This document shows positions 35,100 to 47,020 of a stretch of 64,000 nucleotides of DNA, in pieces (position 1 is the stretch's first letter; each line of letters opens with the position of its first letter). The notes beneath the pieces were generated by a model. It was not told the DNA's origin. It worked only from the letters and a program-made list of their open reading frames with translations, and searched no databases. This DNA is from Dermatemys mawii (taxonomy: Eukaryota > Chordata > Testudines > Dermatemydidae): positions 14,810,506 to 14,874,505 of the forward strand of contig ML677365.1 of the NCBI GenBank assembly GCA_007922305.1, given 5' to 3'. The translations under genes were made by a program, and so were the position numbers.

Positions 35100-37470
35100 A
35101 TAACTCTGAATCCCAACAATTTTGAGTTTGGGGAAAGGATAGATTAGGATCTAGATCCACACTTCCATGGGGGAGGGCCCATTTTCAGAATACACTGCTG
35201 TTGATTTGAGGAAAGTTTGAATTTGCATGAGATCTCAGCTACATGTTCCCAAAGTTTAGGGAGTTGCATGTCTAGGGTTCCAGTTCAGGCCATCCTAAAT
35301 CAAAACATTCAGGTGTGCAGAAAAAAATGACGAAAACAGACTTAAAACATTCTGAAGCTACATAAACCTTTTCAGCAGAAGTCAAGAGAAAGGCAGAGAG
35401 GTGGAAAAAAGTGAATTGACAAGATTTAAAAAAAATGTTGAAATGATTTCTTCAGTATTTGTTACATGTTAACTGGCTCTGCATGGTGAATCATATAATC
35501 GTGAATGATTTGTAATCCCAGGTATCTGAATACTAATATGTCTAATCCTATCTGGGTGCTTTTGGCAGGCAGCGAGTGTACTAAGGAACGAATGGATCAG
35601 TCTTTCCTGGCTGAGAGAGAAATTAATGAACCGTTCCCTTTCGTCCTGCCAAGCAGTGCTGCATTTCTTCATTCACACTGCTGTCTGCAGCAAACCAGTC
35701 ACAAATTGATGACAAAGTAATTTTTCGACAATTGCCCTGATATATTCCCAGAACCCTCTCTGCATCTAACTTAAAGAGATAGCTGGTCTAATCCACACCA
35801 CATCACTCAAAATTTAATTGAGCCCTGATCCTTGGAATTCTAGTGTTGGACCCAGTGGAATATCAAGACACCAAAAACTGGTAGGCTATCTAGAATGCAG
35901 TATCTCAAGTATTTGTCTGACACAATGAGGTGACCACCAATGATTCAGGATTCTGAGTGCAGAAGTGTACCCAGAGGCAGAGAAAAAAAAACAGAAGCAA
36001 GATTTCATGCTTATCTATTGATTTCATGACAAGATGAAATCACCAGATGATAGGTCAAAAGTCTGCAGTTGGTGGGTGGAAGGAACAGAGTGTTAACTTG
36101 TCTAGAGACAAAAGATCTTTTTACTGTGAATTCAGAAGCAGGAAGTCTGAGAAGACCTAAAAAGACTTGCAGTAAAGCTGGCTGAAAACCATGTTTTCCC
36201 TTCCTCTGCAGCCACATGTAAATTGTGGGAGAAAGTATGGCCTTGTGGAAGTAGAAAGGCAAATGGTCTTGAATTGGAAGTAACCTACAACTATGAATTG
36301 TAAGTGACACGAGAGGGAAACAAAAACTAACAACGGAAACACCTGATGGAATGGTGTGGAGGACTCAGTAGTAACATTTAATGCTCATACTGCAAGGAGG
36401 AGGAGGAGAGTGCCTTACAATCAAAGCTGACAACAGACTTTTTTGCCTCACTATGACGTGGTAGTGAGGAAGAATGGTCTGGGATTAAAGCACTGGATTG
36501 GGACACAAAAGACAATTTAATTCTTGGTTCTGCCACAAATTATGTGATTTGCCCAAGGCTGCACAGGTAATCTCACCGTGCCTCAGTTCTTCATCTGTGA
36601 AGTGGGGATAAACAATTCCTTTCTCCCACTCTTTATCTGTCTTGTTTATTTAGACTGAAAGATCTCAGGGCAGGGACTCTCTTTCTATATGTAGATACAG
36701 AATCTAGCACAAAGAGACACTTTGGCACTACTGTAATACACATTAATAATGGTGATACATGAGGTCAAATTATTTGTTGTGAATGATTAATTGTAAATAT
36801 AGTCCTTTTTCATTTTGCCAACTTTTACAAACTGATCCAGATTTCTGCAAACATTTTGTTTATAAGTATTAATTGAACAGTTTATGTGCTGGAGTTTATT
36901 TATTTTTAACATTTGGTGCTTATAAATCTTACTCTAAGTATGTGTGTATCTTGTCCTAATTATATTACAACTCTCTTGCTTAAGTTATACAGAACCAGAA
37001 TTCTTCATTTCAAAAACTCCTACATTTCTTGGACTGTTTTCAAGTTATGGACACATGTAACTGAAGGGGAGGATGGCATGTAAAACTGAGTGTTAATTGC
37101 CACAAACAACAATTATCAGTTACTCCCCTGAGAATTTTTTGTACGTTTTAAAAAACTGAAGTGCATTTGTTAGAGCTGCCCCAAGGCACTACGCATGCAT
37201 ACATATGCACGCACACACAAAATAGAACAGGCCCCCAAATGTTAAGTGTTAGTAACCTGATACAGTACTTTTAAAGGAACACACACATACAGTAAATTGG
37301 CCTGAACAGTTCCTGTCAATACTCTATGCAGTTTTGTTTAATCAGTAGATTCACATAAACACACACTTCTTTTAAAATGTAAAATTTTTCAGATGTGGTG
37401 ATGCAAAGCTTTACAAGTTTTCTGCGCAGTTTAGACAATCAGAATTCAAGGCAAATTCGGTTATATATCA
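35100..37470. other. Intron with one MIR copy; no gene
   Basis: Intronic DNA of moderate GC content. A MIR copy is annotated at 36480-36730. The remaining open frames (35505-35720 and 36011-36310) carry no domain. Confidence 0.55.
36480..36730 (+). repeat. MIR SINE, plus orientation
   Basis: MIR motifs appear in order: aaagcactggattgggacac, ttggttctgccacaaat, gtgatttgcccaaggc, gtgcctcagttcttcatctg, gaagtggggataaaca, then cagggactctctttct. Confidence 0.85.
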
Positions 37471-37754
37471 GAACTATAAGAATAGAAGAACGGTCATACT
37501 GGGTCAAACCAAAGGTCCATCTAGCCCAGTATCCTGTCTTCTGACAGTAGCCAAGGCCAGATGCCCCAGAGGGAATGAACAGAACAGGTAATCATCAAGT
37601 GATCCATCCCCTGTTGCCCATTCCCAGCTTCTGGCAAACAGAGGCTAGGGATACCATCCCTGCCCATCCTGGCTAATAGCTACGGATGGACCTATCCTTC
37701 ATGAATGCATCTAGTTATTTTTTGAACCCTGTTATAGTATTGGCCTTCACAACA
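37471..37754 (-). mobile_element. CR1 LINE 3' fragment, minus orientation
   Basis: Characteristic CR1 phrases occur in reverse complement: agaacggtcatactgggtca, ccatctagcccagtatcctg, cttctggcaaacagaggcta and catccctgcccatcctggct. This is a 5'-truncated copy of about 280 bp. It ends 34 bp from the splice donor of the exon at 37788. Confidence 0.9.
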
Positions 37755-37787
37755 TCAAAAATATAAACACCAAAAACACATACAAAC

Positions 37788-37990
37788 CTGTATCAGCCCT
37801 CCTCTGAAGTCAATATGTATTTTTGGAATGGACTGCTCTGGACCAGGATTACCACTGTGCTTACACAACTTCGCTTCCACATTGACATAACAACAGAAGG
37901 GGCCTATCAGAACTCTGCTTCTTTCTTTGAAACTTGTTTTAAGTAGAAAATCATTTATGTCAAGAAAAAATGATGATCCATGAATTACAC
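37788..37990 (-). CDS. VPS13B: VPS13B internal exon (second of four)
   Basis: This exon has 203 nt (2 nt plus 67 codons). It encodes the segment with SINDFLLKTS-like residues, ERSRVLIGPFC, and CKHSGNPGPEQSIPKI followed by RGGLIQ, all recognisable from vertebrate VPS13B. The acceptor is a long T-rich tract ending tttcag|GTG. The donor is ACAG|GTTTGT, which leaves in phase 0. The first two bases complete the Gly codon begun by the exon at 53232-53639, so those two exons splice directly in this reading. The upstream intron is 15.2 kb and the downstream one 10.3 kb. A CR1 fragment ends about 34 bp inside the downstream intron, unusually close to the donor site. Confidence 0.9.
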
Positions 37991-38096
37991 CTGAAAAAAA
38001 AAAAAGGAAAAATATATCATTTATCTTAGTGGTGTGTGTGCTTTCCCAAGATATATATTGTCTAGAAATGTCTTGAGGTCAGATTGTGAATCCTTT

Positions 38097-38168
38097 ATTC
38101 TTATCGGTGAGCAATTATTCACACACATAGTCCAATTAACTTCAGTGGAACTACTTGTGTGAGTAAAT
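38097..38168. repeat. Palindromic MITE-like fragment
   Basis: The segment ttattcacacacatagtcca ... ttcagtggaactacttgtgt, then gagtaaatg has inverted halves, of the same broad family as the repeat at 15271. Confidence 0.5.
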
Positions 38169-38691
38169 GCGTCACCAAGGTAACTAAGGTGTTCACAATA
38201 TGGCCATACTGTTTTTGGTTTGCTTTTCCAACATATTTGAGTACATTTTATATTGAGTTCTAGTTATGGAGCAGGTATGTTTCATGCACATTGCTTACAA
38301 AATACTATTTGCCAAAACGTTATGACTTTTTATACGTGTGAGTATTTTAAGTTTTATGAACAGACACATTTTTCATTAAACTATTCAATTTTTTCAAGAG
38401 TACATTAAGAATAAGAACAGCTGCTACACTTAATATACTCTAAACTGACAGGAAATAGCCATTTCGAATTATTCTCTCTGCTTTCATTCTAATTTCTCAC
38501 TATAATATAGTGCCTGATAGACCTTAGAGTTCTTAACAGAAATAAGGTTTCTGCTTGAATTCAACAACTCAAAACAATCACAGTAACTTAAAATACGTAA
38601 CATGCGTTTACTAAAAAAATCAATTAAATCAATGTTTTCACATCATAATCATTCACAGTGGAAAGAATATTATAAAATCTTTAGAATAATG

Positions 38692-39602
38692 GAACCATAG
38701 AATATTAAGGTTATAAGAGATCTCATCTAGTCCAATCCCCTGCTCAAAGCAGGACCAACACCAGCTAAATCATCCCAGCCAAGGCTTTGTCAAGCCGGGC
38801 CTTAGAAACCTCTATGGTTGGAAATACCACCACTTCCCTAGGTAACCCATTTCAGTGCTTCACCACCCTCCTAGTGAAATAGCGTTTCCTAATATCCAGC
38901 CTAGATGCCCTGCACTGCAACTTGAGACCATTGCTTCTTATTTTGTCATCTGCCACCACTGAGAACAGCATAGCTCCATTCTCTTTGGAACCCCACTTCA
39001 GGTAGTTGAAGGCTGCTGTCAAATCCCCCTTCACTCTTCTCTTCTGCAGACTAAATAACCCGTTTCCTCAGCCTCGCCTCGTAAGTCATGTGCTCAAGCC
39101 CTCTAATTATTTTTGCTGCCTTCCGCTGGCACTTTCCAATTTGTCTACATCCCTTTGGGGGGAGGGGGCGGGGGAGGGAGGACCAAAACTGGATGCAATA
39201 CTCCAGGTGTAGTCTCACCAGTGCCAAATAGAGGGGAATAATCACTTCCCTCGATCTGCTGGCAATGTTCCTACTTAATGCAGTCCAATCTGCCGTTGGC
39301 CTTCTTGGCAACAAGGGCACACTTCTGACTCATATCCAGTTTCTCATCCACTGTAATCTCCAGGTCCTTTTCTGCAGAACTGCTGCTCAGCCAGTCGGTC
39401 CCCACCTGTAGTGGTGCATGGGATTCTTCCTTCCTAAGCGCAGGACTCTGCACTTGTCCTTGTTGAACCTCATCAGATTTCTTTTGGCCCAATCCTTCAA
39501 TTTGTTTAGGTCACTCTGGACCCTATCTCTAACCTCCAGCATATCTACCTCTTCTCCCATCTTAATGTCATCTGCGAACTTGCTGAGGATGGAATTCATT
39601 AA
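38692..39602 (-). mobile_element. CR1 LINE fragment with ORF2 C-terminal remnant
   Basis: The minus strand begins at 39602 with a reverse transcriptase segment, SKFADDIKMG: FADD is the catalytic YxDD-equivalent of CR1. [19 protein letters not shown] stretch, [16 protein letters not shown] and the C-terminal YLALVRLHLEYC region follow. The 3' end has the usual CR1 phrases (ctcaaagcaggaccaacacc, catctagtccaatcccctgc). Frameshifts split it into at least three frames, so it is dead. Confidence 0.92.
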
Positions 39603-39739
39603 AAAGTTAGAGACAGGTTAGATTTATAATATTACCTATGTATTCCCATTAACAATAAACATGTTTAGAAAAGGAACATGATCTAAAAATTTAAGTTCTC
39701 CTTTTAATTTAACCTAGTGCAAAGCAAAAATCCTTCTAT

Positions 39740-40076
39740 AGCAGCCCTCAACTACCTGAAGCAAGTTTCCAAAGAATATGGAGCTAGGCTCTTCTCAGTG
39801 GTGGCAGATGACAGAACAAGGAGCAATGGTTTCAAATTGTAGTGGGGGAGATCTAGATTGGCTATTAGGAAAAAATATTTCATTAGCGGGGTGGTGAAGC
39901 ACTGGAATGGGTTACCTAGGGAGGTGGAGGAATCTCCATACTTAGAGGTTTGTCAAGTCAGACCTTAAAAACCTCTGGCTGGGATAATTTAGGTGGGGTT
40001 TTCCTGCTTTGAGCAGGGTGTTGGACTAGATGACCTCTTGAGGTCTCTTCCAACCCTAATCTTCTATGATTCTATG
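39740..40076 (+). mobile_element. CR1 LINE 3' fragment, plus orientation
   Basis: The copy is in direct orientation with caactacctgaagcaagttt, gtggtgaagcactggaatgg, gagcagggtgttggactaga and a terminal ctatgattctatgaaa. It lies 137 bp from the oppositely oriented CR1 at 38692-39602, with their 5' sides facing each other. Confidence 0.92.
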
Positions 40077-40079
40077 AAA

Positions 40080-43000
40080 ATGATTTAATAAAACAAACGG
40101 TACCTAAAATATCTCTACTCTTTAGGATACTTAGATGCAAAGCACTACACTACAGGCTGTGCTACATTTTTCTCTTTTGCTGCTCATTTTTGGAATTGTC
40201 GTGAATATTGAATTTCACCATTCTTAGTTCGCAATGCCTATAGCTTATTTTTCTAATGAAATTTGATACTTACAAAAGATGAAAGAGTAAAAAATACCCA
40301 AGGCGTACAGCATACAGATGTTTCAAAGAACTGTACTATTTAGAATTTTAAAACCTTTGCTAGAAGAAATATCCCACTAAAATGGAAATTCTATTCTGTG
40401 TACAATGTAAACATGCCTGGTTTACATATGTGGGGAGGTTTCAACTTCTCTGATGAACCCCTTACAAAATCCAGGAAAAATTTGTCTATGTCCTGAGACT
40501 TTAAACTATAATGCCAAGAATAATTTTATAATATAATGATCTACAGTTTGTTAAGGACATGATTTGTGTTATGGAAGAAAACCATAATGGATCCAATTCT
40601 TTTCTCAGATGCATGTTCACAGCTTCTGTCAATTCCAATAGAAATACTAGAAAAATCCAATCGCACCTATATAGCTACAGAGGTGGGTCACGCACTAGAG
40701 GTATGCATTCTCTGGGCAGCATGGGGCTTACCTCTGCAGAGTTCCATATGGTGCAGAGCGTAGGAGGCATGCAAAGATTGGGGTAGGACTGGAGGGGACC
40801 CTACTGTGGCCGAGGTGCACAGGGACCAAAGAGAGCTACTTCACAATTGGGCTGAATACCGTCTATGGAGCTACTCTGAAGTCTAGGGGGCTATTACTTA
40901 AAGTTCTGAGATGGAATCCTAGTCCCATAGCAGTGAACAGGAGAGTTGCCAATGACTACAACAAGGCCAGAATATCAGACTTTGTTTCTGGATAACTCAA
41001 TCTTGGTGCTGGATCCCTGGATTTGGCGCTGTGTGTGAACATCCAAGACAAGAATTTGGCCCAATTTGATGAGATTCTTTTAAGATTAAAAAAAATTAAC
41101 CGGAAAATAAACTTCAATAAATATGTTTATAGTATCAATAATACTACATCTTTTATTACTGTTTTTGATTATCAGCACAGCATATTCAGTAGAACTGCGG
41201 ATTGACAGCAATATACAGTATACAATACAAAAACCACTACAAAACCTGGCTGGAAAGTAGAGTCGATTTACAAGGATTATGGAGATTGTTTTTTAAATAA
41301 CACAACAGTTTTACAAAATATAAAACATAAATTATACTAACCATTCAACACAACTCAATGTTAACTGATCCAGATTCACTGGTATGCTCTGGCTGCTTTG
41401 TGTCTCCAGGTCACCTGGATTTATGACTGCTTGTGTAGCTGGACTAGCACTTTGCAACCAAAGTGTAGCAGTGAATCTGGCTCGGTGATTTCAAAATAAT
41501 TGCAGGTCACTTGTAAGACAGAAACACCATCCTTAACTCCCTCCATTTGGCCTAAGTATTGCAGTTGATACGTGAGATCACACAGCACTATTAGGTTCCC
41601 CTGATAGATGACCATATCATATACAAAAAGTATGCACAATAACATGGACTAAACATGAAACTTCAGGGTCGATACCAGATTCAGGAGCTGAAGGCAGATG
41701 TGAAATATTTTTAGACTTTTTAACAGTTTTAAAACACTCACGCAGAAGAGTTACTTCAGGTGGTTCAGTGCCTACATAATATTATAATCATCTGTATGAT
41801 AATAGATTGATTCCTCTTTTCAACTGTTATATATCCCAGTGAGAAACTGAGGGACAATCATTGAGAAAGAAAAAGACATGTTGATGAATTTCAAACAAAG
41901 TAATTTATGCTGTGCAAAACAACTGCATGGATTACATATTACAAATACTTGAGGAATTTCAAATACTAGAGGACTTGGCCCACATTTTTATTTATTTTTT
42001 CTTATAAAGAACCAGAATTTCTCTCTTTATAGGCAGGACATTATATCCTATTTCACAGCAGTTATAAATGACCTTTTTGGGATGAAATGAATCTTACTAT
42101 ATAGATCAATATGCACATAATGAAAACAAATGCAAAGAATAGTCAGATTAACTTGCACAAAGGGCAGTCTTGAGAACTAAGAGAATAAGTACTTAAAGAA
42201 AACAGATGAAGACTGGCAGACAGGTAGAAACTGCAAAAATAATTGAGTGAAGAGATGTATGGGCTTTAGGGAAGCTTCTTTCACTGGATTATCACTGCAG
42301 TAGAAATCCCAGTAGGCTGACATTAGGGGAGAAGTGTACTCACATTATAAGGGAAAAGGAGTGAAGAAATCCCATTGTAACATCAGTATGCACAGGGGTC
42401 TTATTTTAGGATTTCAAAACACCATATTGAAATACAGAGCATGAACTGAGCTTGTGAAGCTCCTTTCCTCTTACTGAATAAGTCATCTTGGAAAAGTAAA
42501 AAACTAATTCTCCTCTTCTGTGCTCCCCTCCCACACACTGCTTTCAGCCAGCTCTTTCATGGATCTCTTTCAAATATCTTGTATAGAATTCTGCCTTCAG
42601 TTTAAACAGATTAAATCATGGTCATCTTTTCAAGAGAACTTGATACAGCAACATACAGAAGTAATATATCGTCATAAACGATTGTTGTGAAATGCAGAAG
42701 TTAACTTGCTCTGTTTGGATTATTGCTTGCTGAACACCGACATACTTTTCAGTGAGTGCAATAATTTAGTTCTAGGAACAATTAGTTTAATGACTTCTAA
42801 AATACATCTTCAGGAGACTAATAAATGTGAACCACTTGCTTTGGACAATGTTTACCAAATGCTGCCAATCCTCCATTGTCAGGCTCCACTGAGATCCTTA
42901 ATAGCACTGCAAAGCACTGCCGTGCTGACTGAGCAAAATGAAATTTTAATCAGGCTTCTGTATGTCATTATATAAATTATACTATGATGACATATGCTAG

Positions 43001-44690
43001 AAGGGAATATCCAGGTATTTTTATACAGCTGGAAATAATCTATGACTACTTGAAAAACTGCAAACATGTGTTAGATACTCTCCAGAAACCGATTTGCATA
43101 ACAGCTAAGAATACTAAAAAGTATGAACACTATAAAAAAGAACACGGAGTACAAGAAAACTTCCTATAAAGACAGAGAAAGCTTTTGATGTTCAATCATA
43201 TCATCTTTAAATATTTAATGTCACTGACTGGATTTATACTAACACAGACACTACAAGGACACTTAACAGGGTCATATATATGGAGCCAAATATGCTAAAA
43301 TAAAGCTGTGAAGATTTACAGAAGATTCTGCAGTGGTCAGGCTATGCCCGGATGAGAGAAGGAGCCCAGATAAAGAGACGGATCTTGTCTATTATCATTG
43401 CAATGGATGTAAAAAGGCAGAGACAAATTCTAACAAATGCAACTGAAAAACATAAATAGCCTTCCCTTTCACTAATGATCACTTTAGATATTAGAATATA
43501 CACAACTGGTGACAAGAGGATAGTTCCTTTAGTCCTACTGGGTCACAAATGAAGGAAGGGACTATAACTCAAATGGATTGTGTAGTCATTGTATTCCACA
43601 ATATTTTAAAATACTGATAATTTGGTAACAGTTTTAATAATTCCCAAGTGTTGAAAGAAGTAAAAATGCCACAGAATGTTTCTTCCCTTCTACTGTGTGC
43701 ACTGGATTTCTGCATGACATTAGTTTCCCAGGAAAGAGCTGAAAGATGATATTTGATCTGGCTGCACTGCCACATTGATAGAGTTCAGAGCAGAGTTTTG
43801 ATTGGTAGATGTGTATATGGGAAGCATTTTTTTTAAAAAAGCAAAGAGGTGACAGTTTATTTGCACAATAAAATAAACAGCACTGAAGATTAGACAGACT
43901 GTATTTGGAAAAAATTTCTTTAGGTCAGTTGTGGCAGCACCGGCAAAGGAGATTGTGCCACAGAATCATAACCTGCTTCCGTTTCCACTTGTTTAAGATG
44001 TGCATGTGTATGGGTGTGTGTGTGATAGGGGGAGAGTATCACTTGTTGTGCCAATATTTTGGGCGAGGAGGAAGCTCCTAACTGCCCCCTCAAGGCAGGC
44101 GGGGAGTAGCAGTTTTGCAAAGACAGCTTCTTTTCTGTAGACACTCAGGACTATCTGGACTTTATAAGATTAATTACCATACACTTTTCTTTATTAATTT
44201 AACTGAAGGAGGAAATATTTCTCATTCATTGAGGAGGTGGGGATTTTATTTCTTTTTTTAGGTGATGCAGATGGAACTGTTGATATAAAGTCACTTGTCA
44301 GGCTTCTGTATGTCACTACTTATTTATACCAACAAAGCTGACCCCCTCAAGAAGAATTATTTACTAAGCATTTTCTAACTACTTTCATATCCATATTTTG
44401 ATATGTTATAAAGGTGATAATGAACAGTGAAATCTGGTTGCTAGTATTCATCGTGTCTATCTTCAGAACCTGTTTTGCATTTGCCAGAGAAATTGGAAGG
44501 TATTTTTTAATATGCACACTGGTTATGTCTAGAATGAATAGTAAATGTCTCTCTCCTCCTTTGTTAAACTTCAGATGTGGCATGTCATAAATGGGTCAAG
44601 CACTTTTGCTGTATTCTCTATTGGCATTCTGTAACAAATAGCTGCAAAGAAAATGGGATAGTAGATCTGAACCAAATAACTATAGGGGAT
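40080..44690. other. Intron; one hairpin MITE, no gene
   Basis: AT-rich intronic DNA. The only structured item found is the inverted repeat at 41370-41480. Open frames here are short and lack domains. Confidence 0.6.
41370..41480. repeat. Hairpin MITE-like element
   Basis: Perfect 12-bp inverted ends, ccagattcactg (41370-41381) and cagtgaatctgg (41469-41480), continue inward with weaker complementarity (gctctggctgctttgtg against cactttggttgcaaa). Both strands therefore read similarly, which explains the protein-like open frames nearby. Confidence 0.75.
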
Positions 44691-44701
44691 AAACTCTAGT
44701 T

Positions 44702-45018
44702 CAGGGGTAGGCAACCTATGGCACGGGTGCCAAAAGCGGCACGCGAGCTGATTTTCAGTGGCACTCACACTGCCCGGGTCCTGGCCACCGATTTGGGGGG
44801 GGGGGGGTCTGCATTTTAATTTAATTTTAAATTAAGTTTCTTAAACATTTTAAAAACTTTATTTACTTTACATACAACAATAGTTTAGTTATACATTATA
44901 GACTTATAGAAAGAGACCTTCTAAAAACTTTAACATGTATTACTGGCACGCAAAACCTTAAATCAGAGTGAATAAATGAAGACTCGGCACACTGCTTCTG
45001 AAAGGTTGCTGACCCCTG
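44702..45018. mobile_element. hAT-type MITE (317 bp) with perfect 8-bp target duplication
   Basis: It is flanked by identical octamers ctctagtt (44694-44701 and 45019-45026). The ends are caggggtaggcaacctatgg and, read inward from the right, caggggtcagcaacctttca. The interior contains an 11-G run (about 44797-44807) and AT-rich sequence; no coding capacity. Confidence 0.95.
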
Positions 45019-45999
45019 CTCTAGTTAATGTAGAAGTCACTAGATTGAATAGGGACTAACCACAGCAACTAGAAAATGGTGAGATATCTAATTAGGGACA
45101 ATTTTTCAGGAGAGATTAAGTTAACAATCTACGGACTGCTCTGCATTTCCCATTAGTATGGAACAGAATCTTATGATGGTTCCTTCTTCCCAGGAGAACA
45201 ATATTTGCACATTACTGATTAACAATTCTTTACTGAAAGAGAGCTTTTCAGCATTGCACAGGAACACACGTGGGCTCTGTAAAAACATGAGACATGTAAC
45301 ACTCGGTAAACAGAAAGTAATGATCTTAAACAGGCCAAATCCTTGAACTCGTCATTAATAAATGTCCCTCTGCATTCAGCAGCCCTGGCTGTTGGGAGCC
45401 TGTTTTCTTCAAGTACTTCAAACACTAAAATCCAGGAACATTTATTATTTTAATCCATTACAGGCAGTGCTTGATTTAACTTTATTGGTTGTGGTGGTGG
45501 TAGTGGTTATAGTGGGGGTAGAGCAATGTTCTTTTACACATCATTTCAAAAGGGCTTAATTATATTTTATAGCTTGGGCCAGGAATCCTGCTTGTTTTGT
45601 GTCTAACAAGGTTCAAATGAAGTTCAGGTCAGTGATGAATCAGAAGAAAAGTCAGAGATAGTTATCTATCTAAAATGAGCTCATCTCCCTTAAAGAAAGG
45701 CAAGGCAGGTACACCACATTTCTAACACCAGTGAATGCGAAATAGCATGGAAATCACAAGTTGACTGTTGATTTGCTAATTTCTGAATTTGTGGTGCCTG
45801 GTTACAGCACCAATTTAGGTCTAGACAGAATCTCTTTCATTTTTGGTCAATTATTGTCATTTATAGAATGATTTACAGTTTATTTGTAAATCATTATGCT
45901 ACTATGTTACACTAACTAAAGAAAAATTAATTCTAATAGAGAAAAATATGTAGCAGAATAATAACAAAAAATATAGTGCTTGTTGTCATAGATATTGTG

Positions 46000-46060
46000 T
46001 GAAATCCTGGCTACCATGAAGTCAACGGCAAAACTCCCATCACTTCAATGGATTTCATTT
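46000..46060. repeat. Palindromic MITE-like fragment
   Basis: The segment gaaatcctggctaccatgaa, gtcaacggcaaaactcccat, cacttcaatggatttc resembles a widespread sauropsid palindromic repeat with inverted aaatcctgg ends. Only part is preserved. Confidence 0.45.
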
Positions 46061-46114
46061 ACTGTGATTGACAATGAACTGGTAATACCACGAAGGTAGT
46101 AATAATATGTAAGC

Positions 46115-46215
46115 TTTCATATAATAGCACTTTTCATCATAGATGTCAAAACTTTTTAGTAAGGTGGCTAAACGTTCTTATCCCCATATTACAGATGAGG
46201 TAATTGAGTTCACAC
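46115..46215 (-). repeat. MIR remnant, minus orientation
   Basis: The segment tatccccatattacagatga, ggtaattgag matches the reverse-complement MIR core (tccccattttacagatgagg). It is short. Confidence 0.5.
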
Positions 46216-46268
46216 TTTTAAAAACATTCACTAACTTTGAGTGCCTCCATTTTGAGGTGAGACATTTA

Positions 46269-46774
46269 GGGTATGTCTACACAGCATTTCGGAGCCTGCA
46301 AGAGCAAGCATCCCAGGCCGGGATGATAAACTCAGGCTAGCACTCTAAAAATAGCCGTGTAAACAGTGCTTTGAAGTTGCAGCTCAGGCTGGAGCTCAGG
46401 CTCTGAAGCCTGGAGGGGGTCATGGTTAGCCCCTCAAGTCTGTTATCCCAGCTGGCGTGCTTGCTCCTCTAGGCTCCAAAAGGGCTCTGGAGTGGGAGGT
46501 GTAATTTCTATCTTGGATAGACATGCCCACATCAGCTGTCATTGAGCAAACATGTTATAAATACCAGTGTATGCACAGCTGCATGGGTGGCAGGACAGGC
46601 TGGCTGCCCTGAGTACAATCCCATCTGAAACCTTAGGTATGTACTTGGAGCAGCTAGCCCATCCCACTGCTTGCCATGCTGCAGCTATTTAACATGACAG
46701 GTCCATTAAAAGCTGGCATGGGTAGGTCTACCTGAGCTGTAAATTACATTTCCAGCTCTGGTGTAGACATTCTC
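46269..46774. mobile_element. Harbinger-like MITE
   Basis: The ends are gggtatgtctacacagc on the left and, read inward, gagaatgtctacaccagagc on the right. The 3-bp flanks tta and cta are compatible with a decayed TTA target duplication of PIF/Harbinger. The interior holds gctcaggctggagctcaggc-type short repeats and no coding domain. Confidence 0.7.
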
Positions 46775-46782
46775 CTAGGGGT

Positions 46783-46870
46783 TGATTTTCAGAGGTGCTT
46801 AGAACTGCTGCTTCCATTAATTTCAGAAATAGCTGTGGGTATTCAGAACTACTGAAAATCAGGCTGTGGC
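46783..46870. repeat. Palindromic MITE fragment (gattttcagaggtgct type)
   Basis: Inverted outer ends ttgattttcagaggtgctta and ttcagaactactgaaaatca flank a short middle. The pattern is common in reptile and bird genomes. Confidence 0.6.
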
Positions 46871-46889
46871 CATCTTAAATTGGGCACTC

Positions 46890-47020
46890 TACAGTGGAGG
46901 TTGCCAAAACTAGTGGGCAGCCATGAAAATGTAGTCCTAGGTAACTAGCCCAAGGGAGAATTGGGATTAGAGTTTAGGTCTTCTGACTCCCCACTACATG
47001 CTTGATTCATCTAGGTCCCA
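46890..47020 (-). repeat. MIR-like remnant
   Basis: The segment aactagcccaagggagaatt, gggattagagtttaggtctt, ctgactccccactaca follows the reverse-complement MIR order. Diverged. Confidence 0.5.

Larger units (their letters stand above)
45027..46265. other. Intron; minor repeats only
   Basis: It contains a purine/pyrimidine-biased GTGGTG tract (about 45487-45510), a palindromic fragment near 46000-46060 and a MIR remnant near 46115-46215. No gene was recognised. Confidence 0.5.

Noticed and set aside
41342..41482. Extra VPS13B exon between the 53232 and 37788 exons
   Set aside because: Those two exons already join in phase, and the segment has perfect 12-bp inverted ends typical of a hairpin repeat.
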